From GM7GCV1 sp965221105 (GTDB lineage: Bacteria > Pseudomonadota > Gammaproteobacteria > Pseudomonadales > GM7GCV1): a stretch of 64,000 bases of DNA. Every line of letters begins with the position of its first letter. Position 1 is the stretch's first letter. Below are positions 54,844 to 64,000 of the stretch, piece after piece. A program made the position numbers and the translations under genes. The notes under the pieces are model-generated. The model saw nothing but the letters and a program-made list of their open reading frames with translations. It searched no databases and was not told where the DNA came from. The stretch is taken from assembly GCA_965221105.1 (NCBI GenBank), contig OZ244871.1, positions 558,001-622,000 of the forward strand. Direction: 5' to 3'.

Positions 54844-57222
54844 ATGAACAAAGAATTTACCATGGTTCCTGTTCGTAAAGCGGTGGCTGAGCACTCGCGT
54901 GGTCGCAAGCTTGGCTTAGTTGCAGAAGCAGCGGCACTTGCCGGACTTGCCTGTTCGCTGTCACTGGCGGCAAACGCAGTGGTCGCTGAGGAAAGTGAGT
55001 TGGTTCTTGAAGAAATAATAATCACTGCAGAGCGTCGTGAAGGGAGCCTACAAGAAGTACCTATTGCGGTGAGTACTTTTAGTCAATCTGATCTCGAAGC
55101 GCTGCAAGTGGAAACGATTGGCGACCTGCAGTCGCTGGTACCCAACTTGAGTTTGCATGTCGGCGACGCTAATAACGCTGTGGTCTATATTCGCGGTATC
55201 GGGCAAATAGACTCGATCGCCTTCTTTGAACCCGGTGTGGGAATTTATCTCGACGATGTTTATTTAGGGCGTGCGCAGGGTGCATTCCTGGATGTCGTCG
55301 ATGTAGACCGAATAGAAGTATTGCGCGGCCCTCAAGGCAGTTTGTACGGGCGCAACACTGTCGGCGGCGCCATTAAATATGTTTCTGCAAAACCTACAGA
55401 AGAATTCTCTGGCAATATCAGTGCAACCTTGGGCAACTTCGAACGGCGTGATTTCAAAGCCACGGTAAGCGGGCCTTTGGTGGGAGACACTTTAACCGGT
55501 CGTCTGGCGATAGCTAGCTTGGAGCATGAGGGATATAGCGAGAACGCGTTCGATAACGGTAGAGATGGCGATCGCGATGTAAAGTTTGGTCGAGGCGTGT
55601 TGCAGTTTGACCCTAGTGACACTCTGTCAATGTCGTTGGCTATAGACTATACGGATTCTGACCCTGGCCGTTCTCGTACACCAGCAAAAGAAAGTCCGAC
55701 TACTGTTACCGTTCTTGACCCATTTACTTTTCTCCCTTCGGTAGAAGTGTTTCCAGCCGATCAAGACCCGTTTCGGGTTAACGCAGACTTTAACCGAACC
55801 GAGTTTACTGAAACGAAAGGTTATCACTTCAATGTCAGTTGGGCACTGAGTGATGCCTGGACATTTAATTCAATTTCCGCTTACCGCCAGCTGGATTACG
55901 GTACCGAGCTGGATCTTGATGGTACGCCGATCAATTCATTCGGCATTATTTATTTCAATGAACAAGAACAATTGAGCCAGGAACTGCAGTTGGCCTATCA
56001 GGGAGAGCGTCTATCGGCAGTGGGCGGGCTTTTTTACTACAACGAAGACGGCAGCACCTTTGACGGTGCGGTTACGGCAAACTTCCTGGCCGCAGTGGCA
56101 GGTGAGTCGGAATTCGAAACCGAGAGCTATGCGATCTTTGGTCAAGTAGACTATGAACTGAATGAGAAGTGGACCGCGACATTTGGGTTCCGTTATACGG
56201 AAGAAGAGAAAAGCTACCAGCGGATGAATGAAACATTTGATTTGACTCTGCTGGCCGGCATCATGCCTGACCCTGTTACCTTCGCAGTCACAGGGTATGC
56301 AAACCCGGAACTGCTTAGCCCTTCCGCATCTGATTTAGCGCTGGGCGGAGGAATAGGTGTTGTTTCCGGTCAGGTAAATCCTGACGACGCTGACTTTGAC
56401 AATTTTTCTCCGAAAGTTGGAGTGAAATACCAAGCAACCGATGACACAAATTATTATGCAGCTATAAGCACTGGATTCAAGAGCGGCGGTTTTAATGGCC
56501 GCACAGCGGCAAATCAGGCTGAGCCTTACGACGAGGAAACGCTTGTTAGCTATGAAGTCGGTATGAAACACCAGTTCTGGGATGACAGGGCTCGACTCAA
56601 TATCGCAGTTTTCCGTAACGACTATGAAGATCTGCAAGTCAGTAGTTTTGAGGCTGTTCCCCCTGCTGATCCAAGTGATCCACCTGGTCTTTTACCGATA
56701 TTTACCAATGCCGGTGAAGCGCGTATTCAGGGTGCTGAGGTTGAGTTCTTGCTGCGCGCAACAGAAGAGCTGACGGTTAACTTTAATGTCGGTTATCTGG
56801 ATGCTGAATATAAGGAGTTTCTTGCCGGAGCCGACCCCACCACTGGTCAAGTACTGGATATCGCCGACCAACGCGAGCTGGTTAATTCACCCAAGTGGGA
56901 CACCTTTCTGGGGCTAACCTACGATGCCTCCCTGGGGGATATGGGTATTTTGACTGTTCAGGGCGATGTCAGCTATCGCAGCAAGACCTATCTTGAGGTG
57001 AATAACAGAGAGGTTCTCGCGCAAGGTGGCTATAGTTTGATGAACGCGGCCATGATTTTCACCTCGGATAGCGAAGCATGGCAGTTTATCCTGGGCATAA
57101 AGAATATTACCGATAAAGAATATCGCACCCATGCCTTTGATTTATCTGCGTTTCCGGGCGTTGACTTGGGCTACTACAACCCACCGAGAACGTATAGCTT
57201 AGCCGCTAAATACAACTTTTAA
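54844..57222 (+). CDS. TonB-dependent outer-membrane receptor
   Basis: 792 residues. Signal region (ALAGLACSLSLAANAVVAEE), a TonB-box-like EEIIITAERREGSLQEVPIA, the plug domain (VVYIRGIGQID, VYLGRAQGAFLDVVDVDRIE, VLRGPQGSLYGRNTVGGAIK), then a 22-strand barrel ending PRTYSLAAKYNF with the C-terminal Phe. CGGAGGAAATTG precedes the ATG. A TATAAT at 54822-54827 and a small hairpin (GAGGC/GCCTC at 54801-54815) lie just upstream. Substrate not evident. Confidence 0.95.
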   Translation: MNKEFTMVPVRKAVAEHSRGRKLGLVAEAAALAGLACSLSLAANAVVAEESELVLEEIIITAERREGSLQEVPIAVSTFSQSDLEALQVETIGDLQSLVPNLSLHVGDANNAVVYIRGIGQIDSIAFFEPGVGIYLDDVYLGRAQGAFLDVVDVDRIEVLRGPQGSLYGRNTVGGAIKYVSAKPTEEFSGNISATLGNFERRDFKATVSGPLVGDTLTGRLAIASLEHEGYSENAFDNGRDGDRDVKFGRGVLQFDPSDTLSMSLAIDYTDSDPGRSRTPAKESPTTVTVLDPFTFLPSVEVFPADQDPFRVNADFNRTEFTETKGYHFNVSWALSDAWTFNSISAYRQLDYGTELDLDGTPINSFGIIYFNEQEQLSQELQLAYQGERLSAVGGLFYYNEDGSTFDGAVTANFLAAVAGESEFETESYAIFGQVDYELNEKWTATFGFRYTEEEKSYQRMNETFDLTLLAGIMPDPVTFAVTGYANPELLSPSASDLALGGGIGVVSGQVNPDDADFDNFSPKVGVKYQATDDTNYYAAISTGFKSGGFNGRTAANQAEPYDEETLVSYEVGMKHQFWDDRARLNIAVFRNDYEDLQVSSFEAVPPADPSDPPGLLPIFTNAGEARIQGAEVEFLLRATEELTVNFNVGYLDAEYKEFLAGADPTTGQVLDIADQRELVNSPKWDTFLGLTYDASLGDMGILTVQGDVSYRSKTYLEVNNREVLAQGGYSLMNAAMIFTSDSEAWQFILGIKNITDKEYRTHAFDLSAFPGVDLGYYNPPRTYSLAAKYNF

Positions 57223-57309
57223 TCTCCCTTAAGCTGGCCATGTTGTTGGAGAGATCGCGAAAGCGGTTTCTTCCGGCCACGCTCCTTCTTTGTACCGGAA
57301 TTTGCCGCT

Positions 57310-58371
57310 TTGGATAACCAGGAACATTTGCCCGGTATTCGGGCGCGTATGATCAATACGCCACGACTAAAAACAGCGGTACTGAGTTGTGGCGATGAAA
57401 AAGGTCAAGCGATACTGTTTATCCACGGTAACTTTTCGGCGGCGAGCTATTTTGAAGAATTGATGCTTGCTACGCCCGACAACTATCACTGCATCGCGCC
57501 CGATTTACGCGGCTATGGCTACACAGAGAATAAAGTCATTGACGCCACACGAGGCGCTGAGGACTGGGCCGAAGACCTGCTTGCCTTGCTAGACACCTTG
57601 GGTATTGCCAGCGCGCATATTGTAGGGTGGTCCTTAGGTGGCGCCGTTGTGCTTCAGCTGGCGGCGATGCGACCCGAGCAGGTAATGAGCCTAACTTTGA
57701 TCGCGCCAGTCAGCCCCTGCGGTTTTGGCGGCACCCGAGGGGACAAAGGTATTGCAAATTACAATGATTATGCCGGCACGGGCGGCGGTATTGTCGCTCC
57801 CGAATTTGCTGAACGTATCGCGCGACAAGATCGCAGTAGCGATGATGTATTGTCTCCCCGCAACGTGATCAAGAATACGTTTTTCTTTCAGCCACCCGAA
57901 AGCTGGCGCGAAGAAGCCTTGTTAAGCGCATCACTCGCTCAGCGCACTGGTGAAAACGCATACCCCGGGGATAAAACGGTCTCGCCCAATTGGCCTGGTG
58001 TTGCTCCAGGGCGTTGTGGGGCAATTAATGCCGTGAGCCCAAAGTATCTCTCATTAGACGATTTTCTTTGTGTGCACCCGCAACCCGAAGTGCTATGGAT
58101 TCGTGGTGACCGCGATCAGATTGTCGCTAATTATTCATTTTCGGATGCGGCGGTGTTGGGTAAAAAGGGGATCATACCGGACTGGCCCGGTGAACAAATT
58201 TGTCCTCCGCAGCCTATGGTGGATCAAACACGTCATTTTCTTGAGCGGTACCAAAAAAATGGCGGCAGCTATTCTGAAAAAATTCTGTTCGGCGTTGGAC
58301 ACACACCGTTTATGGAAGCACCCGAAGAGTTTCTGAAACTGTTTTCAAGCTTCTTGGCGACGACTTCTTAA
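57310..58371 (+). CDS. Alpha/beta hydrolase
   Basis: 353 residues. Oxyanion region LFIHGNFSAASYF, DLRGYGYTE, nucleophile elbow GWSLGG with Ser108, and late catalytic His in GVGHTPFME. The long insert between strands (residues 125-260) forms a large cap. The TTG start at 57310 is uncertain; ATG at 57349 is possible. Pairs with the receptor upstream, suggesting import and hydrolysis of an ester or lactone. Confidence 0.88.
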   Translation: MDNQEHLPGIRARMINTPRLKTAVLSCGDEKGQAILFIHGNFSAASYFEELMLATPDNYHCIAPDLRGYGYTENKVIDATRGAEDWAEDLLALLDTLGIASAHIVGWSLGGAVVLQLAAMRPEQVMSLTLIAPVSPCGFGGTRGDKGIANYNDYAGTGGGIVAPEFAERIARQDRSSDDVLSPRNVIKNTFFFQPPESWREEALLSASLAQRTGENAYPGDKTVSPNWPGVAPGRCGAINAVSPKYLSLDDFLCVHPQPEVLWIRGDRDQIVANYSFSDAAVLGKKGIIPDWPGEQICPPQPMVDQTRHFLERYQKNGGSYSEKILFGVGHTPFMEAPEEFLKLFSSFLATTS

Positions 58372-58390
58372 GTTGTGACCTGAGAATTAA

Positions 58391-58543
58391 TTACCCGCGA
58401 GTTCTTCGATCATTGCCCGAATGGCCGTTGGTTGGGGTGCGCTTTTGCCGAGGCAATCGTCGGTGGTATAGTCCCAACAGCCTAACGGATTCATCGGTGC
58501 AAATGTGCTGGGCGCCACCTGTGGATACAGCATAATACTATCG
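58391..58543 (-). pseudogene. PHA depolymerase C-terminal fragment
   Basis: The minus-strand frame reads DSIMLYPQVAPSTFAPMNP then LGCWDYTTDD and APQPTAIRAMIEEL, the closing block of type-2 short-chain PHA depolymerases (YPQxxxxxxNPxGCWDW). It is cut off at 58544 by the end of an IS66 fragment. Confidence 0.65.
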
Positions 58544-58955
58544 GTAACTACTCACCCCCCTTGACATCATAGGAGGGCGATTCTATGATGTGTGCGTTTC
58601 ATTATTGCACAGGGTCATGGGCAACGCATAGTGTGGTTCCAAGGCGACAGCGGGGGTGTGTCAGGCGCTGATCACTGATGCCGCCAGCGGAGCACGTGGC
58701 GGAGGGTTCGGAAACAGCCGGAGACTTTTTGTTTGACCTTGGCCATTCGGATATCGCGCTCGGCGCGGTTGTTGGTGAACGGGGTGTCGGGGTCGCGGCG
58801 GTGCGCCCGCGCTGTCCGTCGAGGCGGGCGGGGGTCCTGGGGAGTTCCCCTGTGGCCTGGGTGAGGATGGTCCGGGAGCGCGTGCGCACGGCCGTGAAGG
58901 CTGTTTCGTCGAGGGCCTTGGCGTCCCAACTGGCCAGCGCCTCGCCCACTCAGGA
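58544..58955. mobile_element. Rearranged IS66 fragment
   Basis: Begins with an IS66 end (GTAACTACTCACCCCCCTTG) in the orientation opposite to that expected from the attached transposase piece (NNRAERDIRMAKVKQKVSGC, RSRTILTQATGEL on the minus strand). An inversion or recombination therefore joined two parts of the element near 58690. The other end is missing. Confidence 0.7.
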
Positions 58956-59015
58956 TTTCACTCCGGGAACATCCGGCCTTGTTTTCTCAAATCTTTGTAC
59001 AGGAACCACTTTTGG

Positions 59016-59023
59016 ATAAAATA
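59016..59023. repeat. 8-bp target duplication ATAAAATA (left of TnpB element 2)
   Basis: ATAAAATA directly precedes the left inverted repeat and recurs at 60319-60326. Confidence 0.85.
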
Positions 59024-60318
59024 GGGAATTATATACTTATTGACACACAGGGTCTTGACAGGGACAGGCACTGGAATCAGTGTGCGTGAAGGTTGTGTGC
59101 AGCAACCACCCCAAACGCTTGATGGAGCGACCACACCGATGCGGATGATACGCACCTACAGTCAACAGGCGAAGATGTCAGCCGCAACACATCAGCGGCT
59201 GAACAGATTCCTGTATCTCTCTCGCCAACTGTACAACGCCGCCCTTGATGAGCGCATCAATGCGTATCGGAAGGCGGGCGTGTCTATCAGCTACTACGAT
59301 CAATGTGCGTCATTCACGGCTCTTCGCCATGATGATCCTGAAATTGAGAGGTATGGGGTGCTGCCGTTCCGATCTGTCCTGTACAGACTGGATAGATCAT
59401 TCAAGCGATTCTTCAGGCAGGGTGGCTTTCCGAGATTCAAGGGCAGGCACCGGGGCATCCGGTCATTTGAAACATCCAGTTTTCGTCTCTTCGCGTCTGG
59501 CACGAGGCATGCCGTACAGATCAAGGGCTGTGGCAGGTTCATTGTGAAGGCTCTGCCAGAGGGTGAGATCACGCTGGTTCGCGTTGTGACAACACCTGTC
59601 CGCGTCATGGTTCAGTTCGTCTGTGAGCAGGATCGGGAGGTCGTGGCTGATCAGTCTCCCGTCGTCGGTATTGATGTTGGCGTGAAGGCACAGGCCACCC
59701 TCTCGACCGGTGAGTCGGTGCCGAAGGTGGTCATCAATCGGGAACGCTCCACGCGGCTGCAACGCCGCCTCAGCACAGCCAAGAAGGGAAGCCATAACCG
59801 ATACAAGAAAAAGCAATCGCTTGCCAAAGAGGCGTACAGGGTGGCAGAGAGGCAACGGAACGCTGTACATAGAACGACTACTGACCTGGTGAAGCGACAG
59901 AGACACTTCGCTGTTGAAGACCTGAAGATCAAGAACATGACTGCCCATGGTGGCAATCACAAGCGGGGGTTGAACCGATCAATCCTTGAGCAACAAAGGG
60001 GAACCTTTATCCAACAACTGACCTACAAGGCTGAGAGTGCCGGTGGTTCAGTAGTGAAGGTGAACCCCAGAAACACGTCAAAGACCTGTTCCGGGTGTGG
60101 TTCAGTCCATGAATCACTGACCCTGAAGGACAGGGTCTTTGAGTGTGAACAGTGCGGCTTGAGTCTCGATAGAGACCTGAACGCTGCACGCAACATCAGG
60201 GAGCGTGGCTCGTCGGGCGGGAAATTACCCGATATGCGGCCTGATGGTGTACCTATCGGCGGGGTTGCCCGTCGTGCCGCATAGAACAGTAGCCTGTGTC
60301 AATACGTATATAATTCCC
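59024..60318 (+). mobile_element. TnpB element 2 with terminal inverted repeats
   Basis: 1295 bases. Ends share GGGAATTATATAC with element 1, then an element-specific part (TATTGACACA); the 24-base inverted repeats differ at one or two positions. The flanking ATAAAATA is an exact 8-base duplication. tnpB is the only gene. Confidence 0.88.
59139..60284 (+). CDS. tnpB: TnpB family RNA-guided nuclease (second copy)
   Basis: About 381 residues, close to the TnpB at 37524-38669, with stretches of identity in the RuvC and zinc-ribbon parts (GIDVGVKA, FAVEDLKI, TCSGCG, LDRDLNAARNI). The N-terminal third and the helical region before RuvC-II have diverged. All catalytic residues and four Cys are kept. 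Confidence 0.9.
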   Translation: MRMIRTYSQQAKMSAATHQRLNRFLYLSRQLYNAALDERINAYRKAGVSISYYDQCASFTALRHDDPEIERYGVLPFRSVLYRLDRSFKRFFRQGGFPRFKGRHRGIRSFETSSFRLFASGTRHAVQIKGCGRFIVKALPEGEITLVRVVTTPVRVMVQFVCEQDREVVADQSPVVGIDVGVKAQATLSTGESVPKVVINRERSTRLQRRLSTAKKGSHNRYKKKQSLAKEAYRVAERQRNAVHRTTTDLVKRQRHFAVEDLKIKNMTAHGGNHKRGLNRSILEQQRGTFIQQLTYKAESAGGSVVKVNPRNTSKTCSGCGSVHESLTLKDRVFECEQCGLSLDRDLNAARNIRERGSSGGKLPDMRPDGVPIGGVARRAA

Positions 60319-60326
60319 ATAAAATA
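60319..60326. repeat. 8-bp target duplication ATAAAATA (right of TnpB element 2)
   Basis: Right copy, abutting the inverted repeat, 30 bases before the DoxX-like gene. Confidence 0.85.
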
Positions 60327-60356
60327 CTCCAATCTCTCACAACAGCAGGCTAGGGT

Positions 60357-60809
60357 TTGAACCTTACCAGACAACAGATTGCCATCTGGGCTTTGGTCCT
60401 CTGGTCGGCAATCGTCCTGCTTCAGTCCCTGTTTTTCAAGTTTCAGGGGCATGAGGAAACCCGGATTATCTTTGGAACTATCGGCGACTGGATGGCTGAT
60501 ATCAGCTTCCTCGCCTGGGCTGCGGGACCCTTCGCCATTGTGGGTGGCTACGTTGTCGGGTCAGTGGAGTTGGTCGCTGCTACACTGCTGTTGATCCCCA
60601 AGACGCGCTTCTTTGGTGCCCTGATTACCCTGTGCGTACTTTCGGGCGCCATATTTTTTCATTTGGTTACTCCACTGGGCGTGGTTCGAGTGATCAATGC
60701 CGCTGGCGACACCGATGGAGGGGTTCTCTTTTTTATGGCCTGCTCGGTTTGGATTTCATGTATCCTGCTGCTTATCTTGGATCGTAACCGCAACCGAACA
60801 ACCCCATAA
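60357..60809 (+). CDS. DoxX-like membrane protein
   Basis: 150 residues with four hydrophobic helices (IAIWALVLWSAIVLLQSLFF, WAAGPFAIVGGYVVGSVELV, FFGALITLCVLSGAIFFHLV, FFMACSVWISCILLLILD). The FKFQGHEET and GSVELVAATLLLIP pattern fits DoxX-like proteins of unknown exact role. TTG start. TnpB element 2 is inserted 39 bases upstream. Confidence 0.75.
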   Translation: MNLTRQQIAIWALVLWSAIVLLQSLFFKFQGHEETRIIFGTIGDWMADISFLAWAAGPFAIVGGYVVGSVELVAATLLLIPKTRFFGALITLCVLSGAIFFHLVTPLGVVRVINAAGDTDGGVLFFMACSVWISCILLLILDRNRNRTTP

Positions 60810-60830
60810 CAGATCGTATTGGAGTAAGTT

Positions 60831-61385
60831 GTGCTCATATTGGAGCTCGCAGAAGCCAACATCAGCAGCTTGCATTCAGTTGAGACAACCATCCTCGGCA
60901 TCAACGATGAGCAGTATCGGAGAGTTGTATCACCTTTTGAAGCGTGCATAGGCAAGCATCTGCGTCATATCACCGACCACTATCAGATGATGTTTGAGGC
61001 ACTGGATCTGGACTCCGTCGGACTGGTTCAGGTAGATTATGACGGACGTCAGCGGGATCAGGTTGAAGAAGCAGAGCGCGGAGTCATGATCCTTCGCCTG
61101 CGACAGATTTGTAACAGGCTGCATAAGCTGGCAGGTGAAACTGCAGAGGACCAGCCCCTGCTGGTGACTCTAACCGTAGACAAGGATCGCGAAGCCCCCC
61201 AAGTTGCCTCAAGCCTGAGCCGGGAGCTCGTGTTCCTGCAGGGCCACAATGCGCATCACTGCGCCATTATCTCAGCAATTCTCAGCCTTCAGGGAATCGG
61301 GGTTGAACAGGATTTTGGTGTGGCCCCCTCGACACTTAGATACGAATATCAACAACAGGCCCCTCGGGCGAAACAGGTCCGGTAA
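60831..61385 (+). CDS. DinB-like protein
   Basis: 184 residues. Helical-bundle metal-binding pattern of the DinB superfamily: His in KHLRHITDHYQMMF and a second pair in GHNAHHCAII. Function unknown. GGAG lies six bases before the GTG start, and the gene is 21 bases after the DoxX-like gene. Confidence 0.75.
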   Translation: MLILELAEANISSLHSVETTILGINDEQYRRVVSPFEACIGKHLRHITDHYQMMFEALDLDSVGLVQVDYDGRQRDQVEEAERGVMILRLRQICNRLHKLAGETAEDQPLLVTLTVDKDREAPQVASSLSRELVFLQGHNAHHCAIISAILSLQGIGVEQDFGVAPSTLRYEYQQQAPRAKQVR

Positions 61386-61461
61386 CCAGCACGAGCCCGC
61401 CAGACCGGTCCAGGCCCATTGCCTGTATTGATGCAGGCTCCAGGATGCGGGACTGTCCATT

Positions 61462-62505
61462 ATGCCCAACCGCCGACTCAATATTCTGAGGGCGCATTTG
61501 CTGCGCACAACCCGCTGGGAATACTGGCCCATGGCATTGTTTTACCTGCCGGTTGCTCTGTGGATTCTGATCCTGGGTATCCGCTACCGCCACCCTTTGC
61601 TATTTACTTCGGCAAATCCGGGCATGCCGGCCGGCGGTTTGGTGGACGAAAACAAGGCCCGCAACCTGCTTGCCATACAAAGGGTGATTCCGGACGCAGT
61701 CGCAAAAACCTGCCTGCTTGACAGATCACGGGGAGTCACTACCGCCGTTGAAGCGATAGAGCATCTCGGTCTTGAGTACCCGGTTGTCCTCAAACCAAAC
61801 AGCGGCCAGCGAGGCGTAGGGGTTCAGATCGTCGAAAGCCCTGCTGCACTTGAGAACTACTTTGCACAATACTCTGGTGACAAGCTGTTGCAGGAATATG
61901 TTTCCGGACACGAATTTGGCGTTTTCTATATGCGCGATCCTGACCACCACGTTGGCGAGATTTTCTCCATCAATGAGAAAACTTTTCCAACACTCCAAGG
62001 CGACGGTGTCTCAACACTCGAGCAGTTGATCTTTGCTGACCGGCAAGCGCGCTATATGGCACCACACTACCTCAGGGAACTGGCTGGTCATCTGCACGAT
62101 GTCCCTGCAGAGGGAGAAACCGTGGAGCTGGTGCAAATCGGCAGTCATTGTCGCGGTTCTATTTTTCGTGAAGCATCAGCGCATATCACTCCAGAACTGA
62201 TTGCTCGCATGGACAGCATCAGCAAGTCGATAGATGGCTACTATTTTGGCCGCTACGACCTTCGCGTCCCCTCAGTTGAAGATCTCCGAAAGGGAACCAA
62301 TATCAAGGTCATTGAAGCCAATGGCGTCAGCTCGGAATCTGCGAATATTTACGCTGCCGGGGTCGGGCTGTTCCAGGCCTACCGAATTTTGTTCCGGCAG
62401 TGGCACATGGCGTTTCACATCGGGGCCAGAAACCGGGCTCTCGGCAGTGCCCCCGCAACTCTGCAAGAGATCCTGGCTAACTGGTCTCAGATCAACAAGG
62501 AATAA
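61462..62505 (+). CDS. ATP-grasp domain protein (D-Ala-D-Ala ligase-like)
   Basis: 347 residues. An N-terminal hydrophobic helix (YWPMALFYLPVALWILILGI), then an ATP-grasp fold: EYPVVLKPNSGQRGVGV (ATP-binding Lys), DKLLQEYVSGHEFGVFYM, YYFGRYDLRVPS and IKVIEANGVSSES (metal-binding Glu and Asn). Substrate unknown; a carboxylate-amine ligation is expected for the family. Confidence 0.85.
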   Translation: MPNRRLNILRAHLLRTTRWEYWPMALFYLPVALWILILGIRYRHPLLFTSANPGMPAGGLVDENKARNLLAIQRVIPDAVAKTCLLDRSRGVTTAVEAIEHLGLEYPVVLKPNSGQRGVGVQIVESPAALENYFAQYSGDKLLQEYVSGHEFGVFYMRDPDHHVGEIFSINEKTFPTLQGDGVSTLEQLIFADRQARYMAPHYLRELAGHLHDVPAEGETVELVQIGSHCRGSIFREASAHITPELIARMDSISKSIDGYYFGRYDLRVPSVEDLRKGTNIKVIEANGVSSESANIYAAGVGLFQAYRILFRQWHMAFHIGARNRALGSAPATLQEILANWSQINKE

Positions 62506-62648
62506 GCGCTTAACCCTTTGATCTAGCGCACCCTGCCGATTACCTGTGCATTGTCTTTAACCTCAGCTACAGCGCTGGTATAGTGCGCTGCCGCTGAAAT
62601 CCCGCTTCGGGCAGGTGTCATGTCAAACCCAGATACAACTGACTGTCC

Positions 62649-64000
62649 ATGTATATCTACGATCGAATTGACCAGCAGATTATTGAAGATAGGGTCGCGC
62701 AGTTTCGCGACCAGACCCGGCGCTATCTGAATGGAGAGATACGGGAAGAAGAATTTCTTCCACTGCGGCTCCAGAACGGCCTCTATGTCCAGCGCCTCGC
62801 TCCCATGCTGCGCATATGTATCCCCTATGGAATGGTGTCCGGAACCCAGCTGAGGGCACTGGCTGAGATATGCCGGACATATGACAAGGGCTATGCCCAC
62901 TTGACAACCCGCCAGAATATCCAGCTCAACTGGCCAGCACTGGAAGACGTACCCGACATTCTCGCAGATCTGGCCGAGGTGGAAATGCATGCAGTGCAAA
63001 CCAGTGGGAACTGCATTCGTAACTTCACGACTGACCAGTTTGCCGGTGTTGCCCAGGACGAACGTGTAGACCCTCGCCCCTATTGCGAAATAATGCGCCA
63101 GTGGGCCAGTTTTCATCCTGAATTTGCATTCCTGCCACGCAAATTCAAAATTGCCGTATGTGGCTCTGATCAGGATCGTGCAGCGGTGCGCTTTCACGAT
63201 ATTGGCCTCAACCTGATACTTAATAGTCAGGGTGAAACCGGATTTCAGGTGCTGGTCGGTGGAGGCTTGGGCCGCACACCGGTTATCGGCACCGTTATTC
63301 GCGAGTTTCTGCCTGAGAAGCACATATTGACGTACCTGGAAGCGATCCTCAGGGTGTACAACCTGCATGGCAATAGAGACAACAGATACAAGGCGCGCAT
63401 CAAAATCCTGGTTCGTGCCATGGGTGCCGATCAATTCACCGAGAAGGTGGAAAAAGAATGGCAGCATCTGCAGGACGGCCCCGCTACGCTGACGGATGAA
63501 GAAATTGAACGCGTCAAGAGCCATTTCACTGACCCTGCGTACCTTGATATTGATGCTGCCAGCGCACAGGCCAGGCTCGACGAGCAGGCCGCGGACGACA
63601 GGGCATTTTCTCGCTGGTTGGAACGCAATACCGAATCACACTGCCGCCCAGGGTACCGCGCTGTCACACTGTCTCTCAAACCAACCGGTATTGCACCCGG
63701 AGACATTACATCTGAACAGCTCGATGCCGTTGCCGATCTGGCCGATACGTACAGTTTTGGTGAAGCGCGCACCACGCATGAACAGAATCTGGTGCTCGCT
63801 GACGTTGAAGAAACCCGCCTATACGACCTCTGGCAAGAGGCGAAACTTCTCAACTTCGCAACCCCAACACTGGGCACCCTGCTCGACATAATCTGCTGCC
63901 CTGGGGGTGATTTCTGTTCCTTGGCCAACGCCAAGTCCATTCCCATTGCCGAAGATATTCAACGCCGTTTTGATGACCTGGATTACGTGCACGATCTGGG
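62649..64000 (+). CDS. Siroheme sulfite/nitrite reductase, 5' part
   Basis: The first 450 residues of a siroheme/[4Fe-4S] reductase; the gene runs past the window edge. Landmarks are PYGMVSGTQLRALAEI, HLTTRQNIQLNW (siroheme-binding Arg), QTSGNCIRNFTTD, VLVGGGLGRTP, and the first cluster cysteines in CCPGGDFCSLA. It reduces sulfite to sulfide or nitrite to ammonia using ferredoxin or a flavoprotein; sulfite is the more likely substrate in this lineage. The long minus-strand frame over it is a shadow. Confidence 0.9.
   Translation, partial: MYIYDRIDQQIIEDRVAQFRDQTRRYLNGEIREEEFLPLRLQNGLYVQRLAPMLRICIPYGMVSGTQLRALAEICRTYDKGYAHLTTRQNIQLNWPALEDVPDILADLAEVEMHAVQTSGNCIRNFTTDQFAGVAQDERVDPRPYCEIMRQWASFHPEFAFLPRKFKIAVCGSDQDRAAVRFHDIGLNLILNSQGETGFQVLVGGGLGRTPVIGTVIREFLPEKHILTYLEAILRVYNLHGNRDNRYKARIKILVRAMGADQFTEKVEKEWQHLQDGPATLTDEEIERVKSHFTDPAYLDIDAASAQARLDEQAADDRAFSRWLERNTESHCRPGYRAVTLSLKPTGIAPGDITSEQLDAVADLADTYSFGEARTTHEQNLVLADVEETRLYDLWQEAKLLNFATPTLGTLLDIICCPGGDFCSLANAKSIPIAEDIQRRFDDLDYVHDL

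Noticed and set aside
62523..63524. 333-codon minus-strand frame
   Set aside because: Shadow of the siroheme reductase on the plus strand.

Overview
The window reads as a gammaproteobacterial chromosome, probably from an uncultured, insertion-sequence-rich lineage (inferred). The basis is the gene order xseB-ispA-dxs, a trpEG/trpDC tryptophan locus, prfC, sfsA and TonB-type proteins. No rRNA, tRNA or CRISPR array was recognised. There is a wealth of transposon debris.

Region 1 (about 0.3-21.7 kb) is the main feature: a near-complete de novo sterol biosynthesis supercluster built around the isoprenoid operon xseB-ispA-dxs. On the minus strand to its left lie a multi-pass membrane protein, a SRPBCC protein, a cytochrome P450 fused to an N-terminal GPP34 (GOLPH3-like) domain, a COG2907-type FAD oxidoreductase, an ERG2/sigma-1-type sterol isomerase and a sterol C-24 methyltransferase. 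On the plus strand to its right lie a 3beta-HSD/SdmB-like dehydrogenase, a Rieske SdmA-like C-4 demethylase, an ERG24-family sterol reductase, CYP51 and a single polypeptide that fuses a squalene epoxidase-like domain to an oxidosqualene cyclase. A convergent squalene synthase closes the cluster, and ispH follows directly. Together these can be read as: MEP-pathway supply, FPP, squalene, oxidosqualene, cyclised sterol, C-14 and C-4 demethylation, C-24 alkylation, and delta-8 to delta-7 isomerisation. The individual reactions are known; the gene set, the two fusions and bacterial ERG2 are the unusual points.

Region 2 (22-31.7 kb) carries ispH, trpC and trpD, then trpG and trpE. The trp genes are split by a vapBC toxin-antitoxin pair and by IS30 and IS66 remnants. 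After these come sfsA and a secreted protein whose start is followed by a 13-base homopolymer tract.

Region 3 (31.8-51.3 kb) is a mobile-element belt. It holds two tandem identical ISKra4-type elements, IS4/Tn5-like, IS1634, IS66 and IS630 remnants, an intact IS21 (istAB), a TnpB element bounded by terminal inverted repeats and 8-bp target duplications, a duplicated ParE/Phd-type toxin-antitoxin module, and broken genes (aldehyde dehydrogenase, PQQ dehydrogenase, LamG protein). Surviving genes here include a NIF3-like protein, a chalcone-isomerase-like/TonB fusion, an acyltransferase and prfC.

Region 4 (51.4-58.5 kb) is visibly A+T-richer and looks acquired. It has an AbiEi/AbiEii pair with a frameshifted AbiEii, an AraC regulator, a TonB-dependent receptor, an alpha/beta hydrolase and a PHA depolymerase fragment. 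Region 5 (58.5-64 kb) has a second TIR/TSD-bounded TnpB element, then DoxX-like, DinB-like and ATP-grasp proteins and the start of a siroheme sulfite/nitrite reductase that runs off the window.
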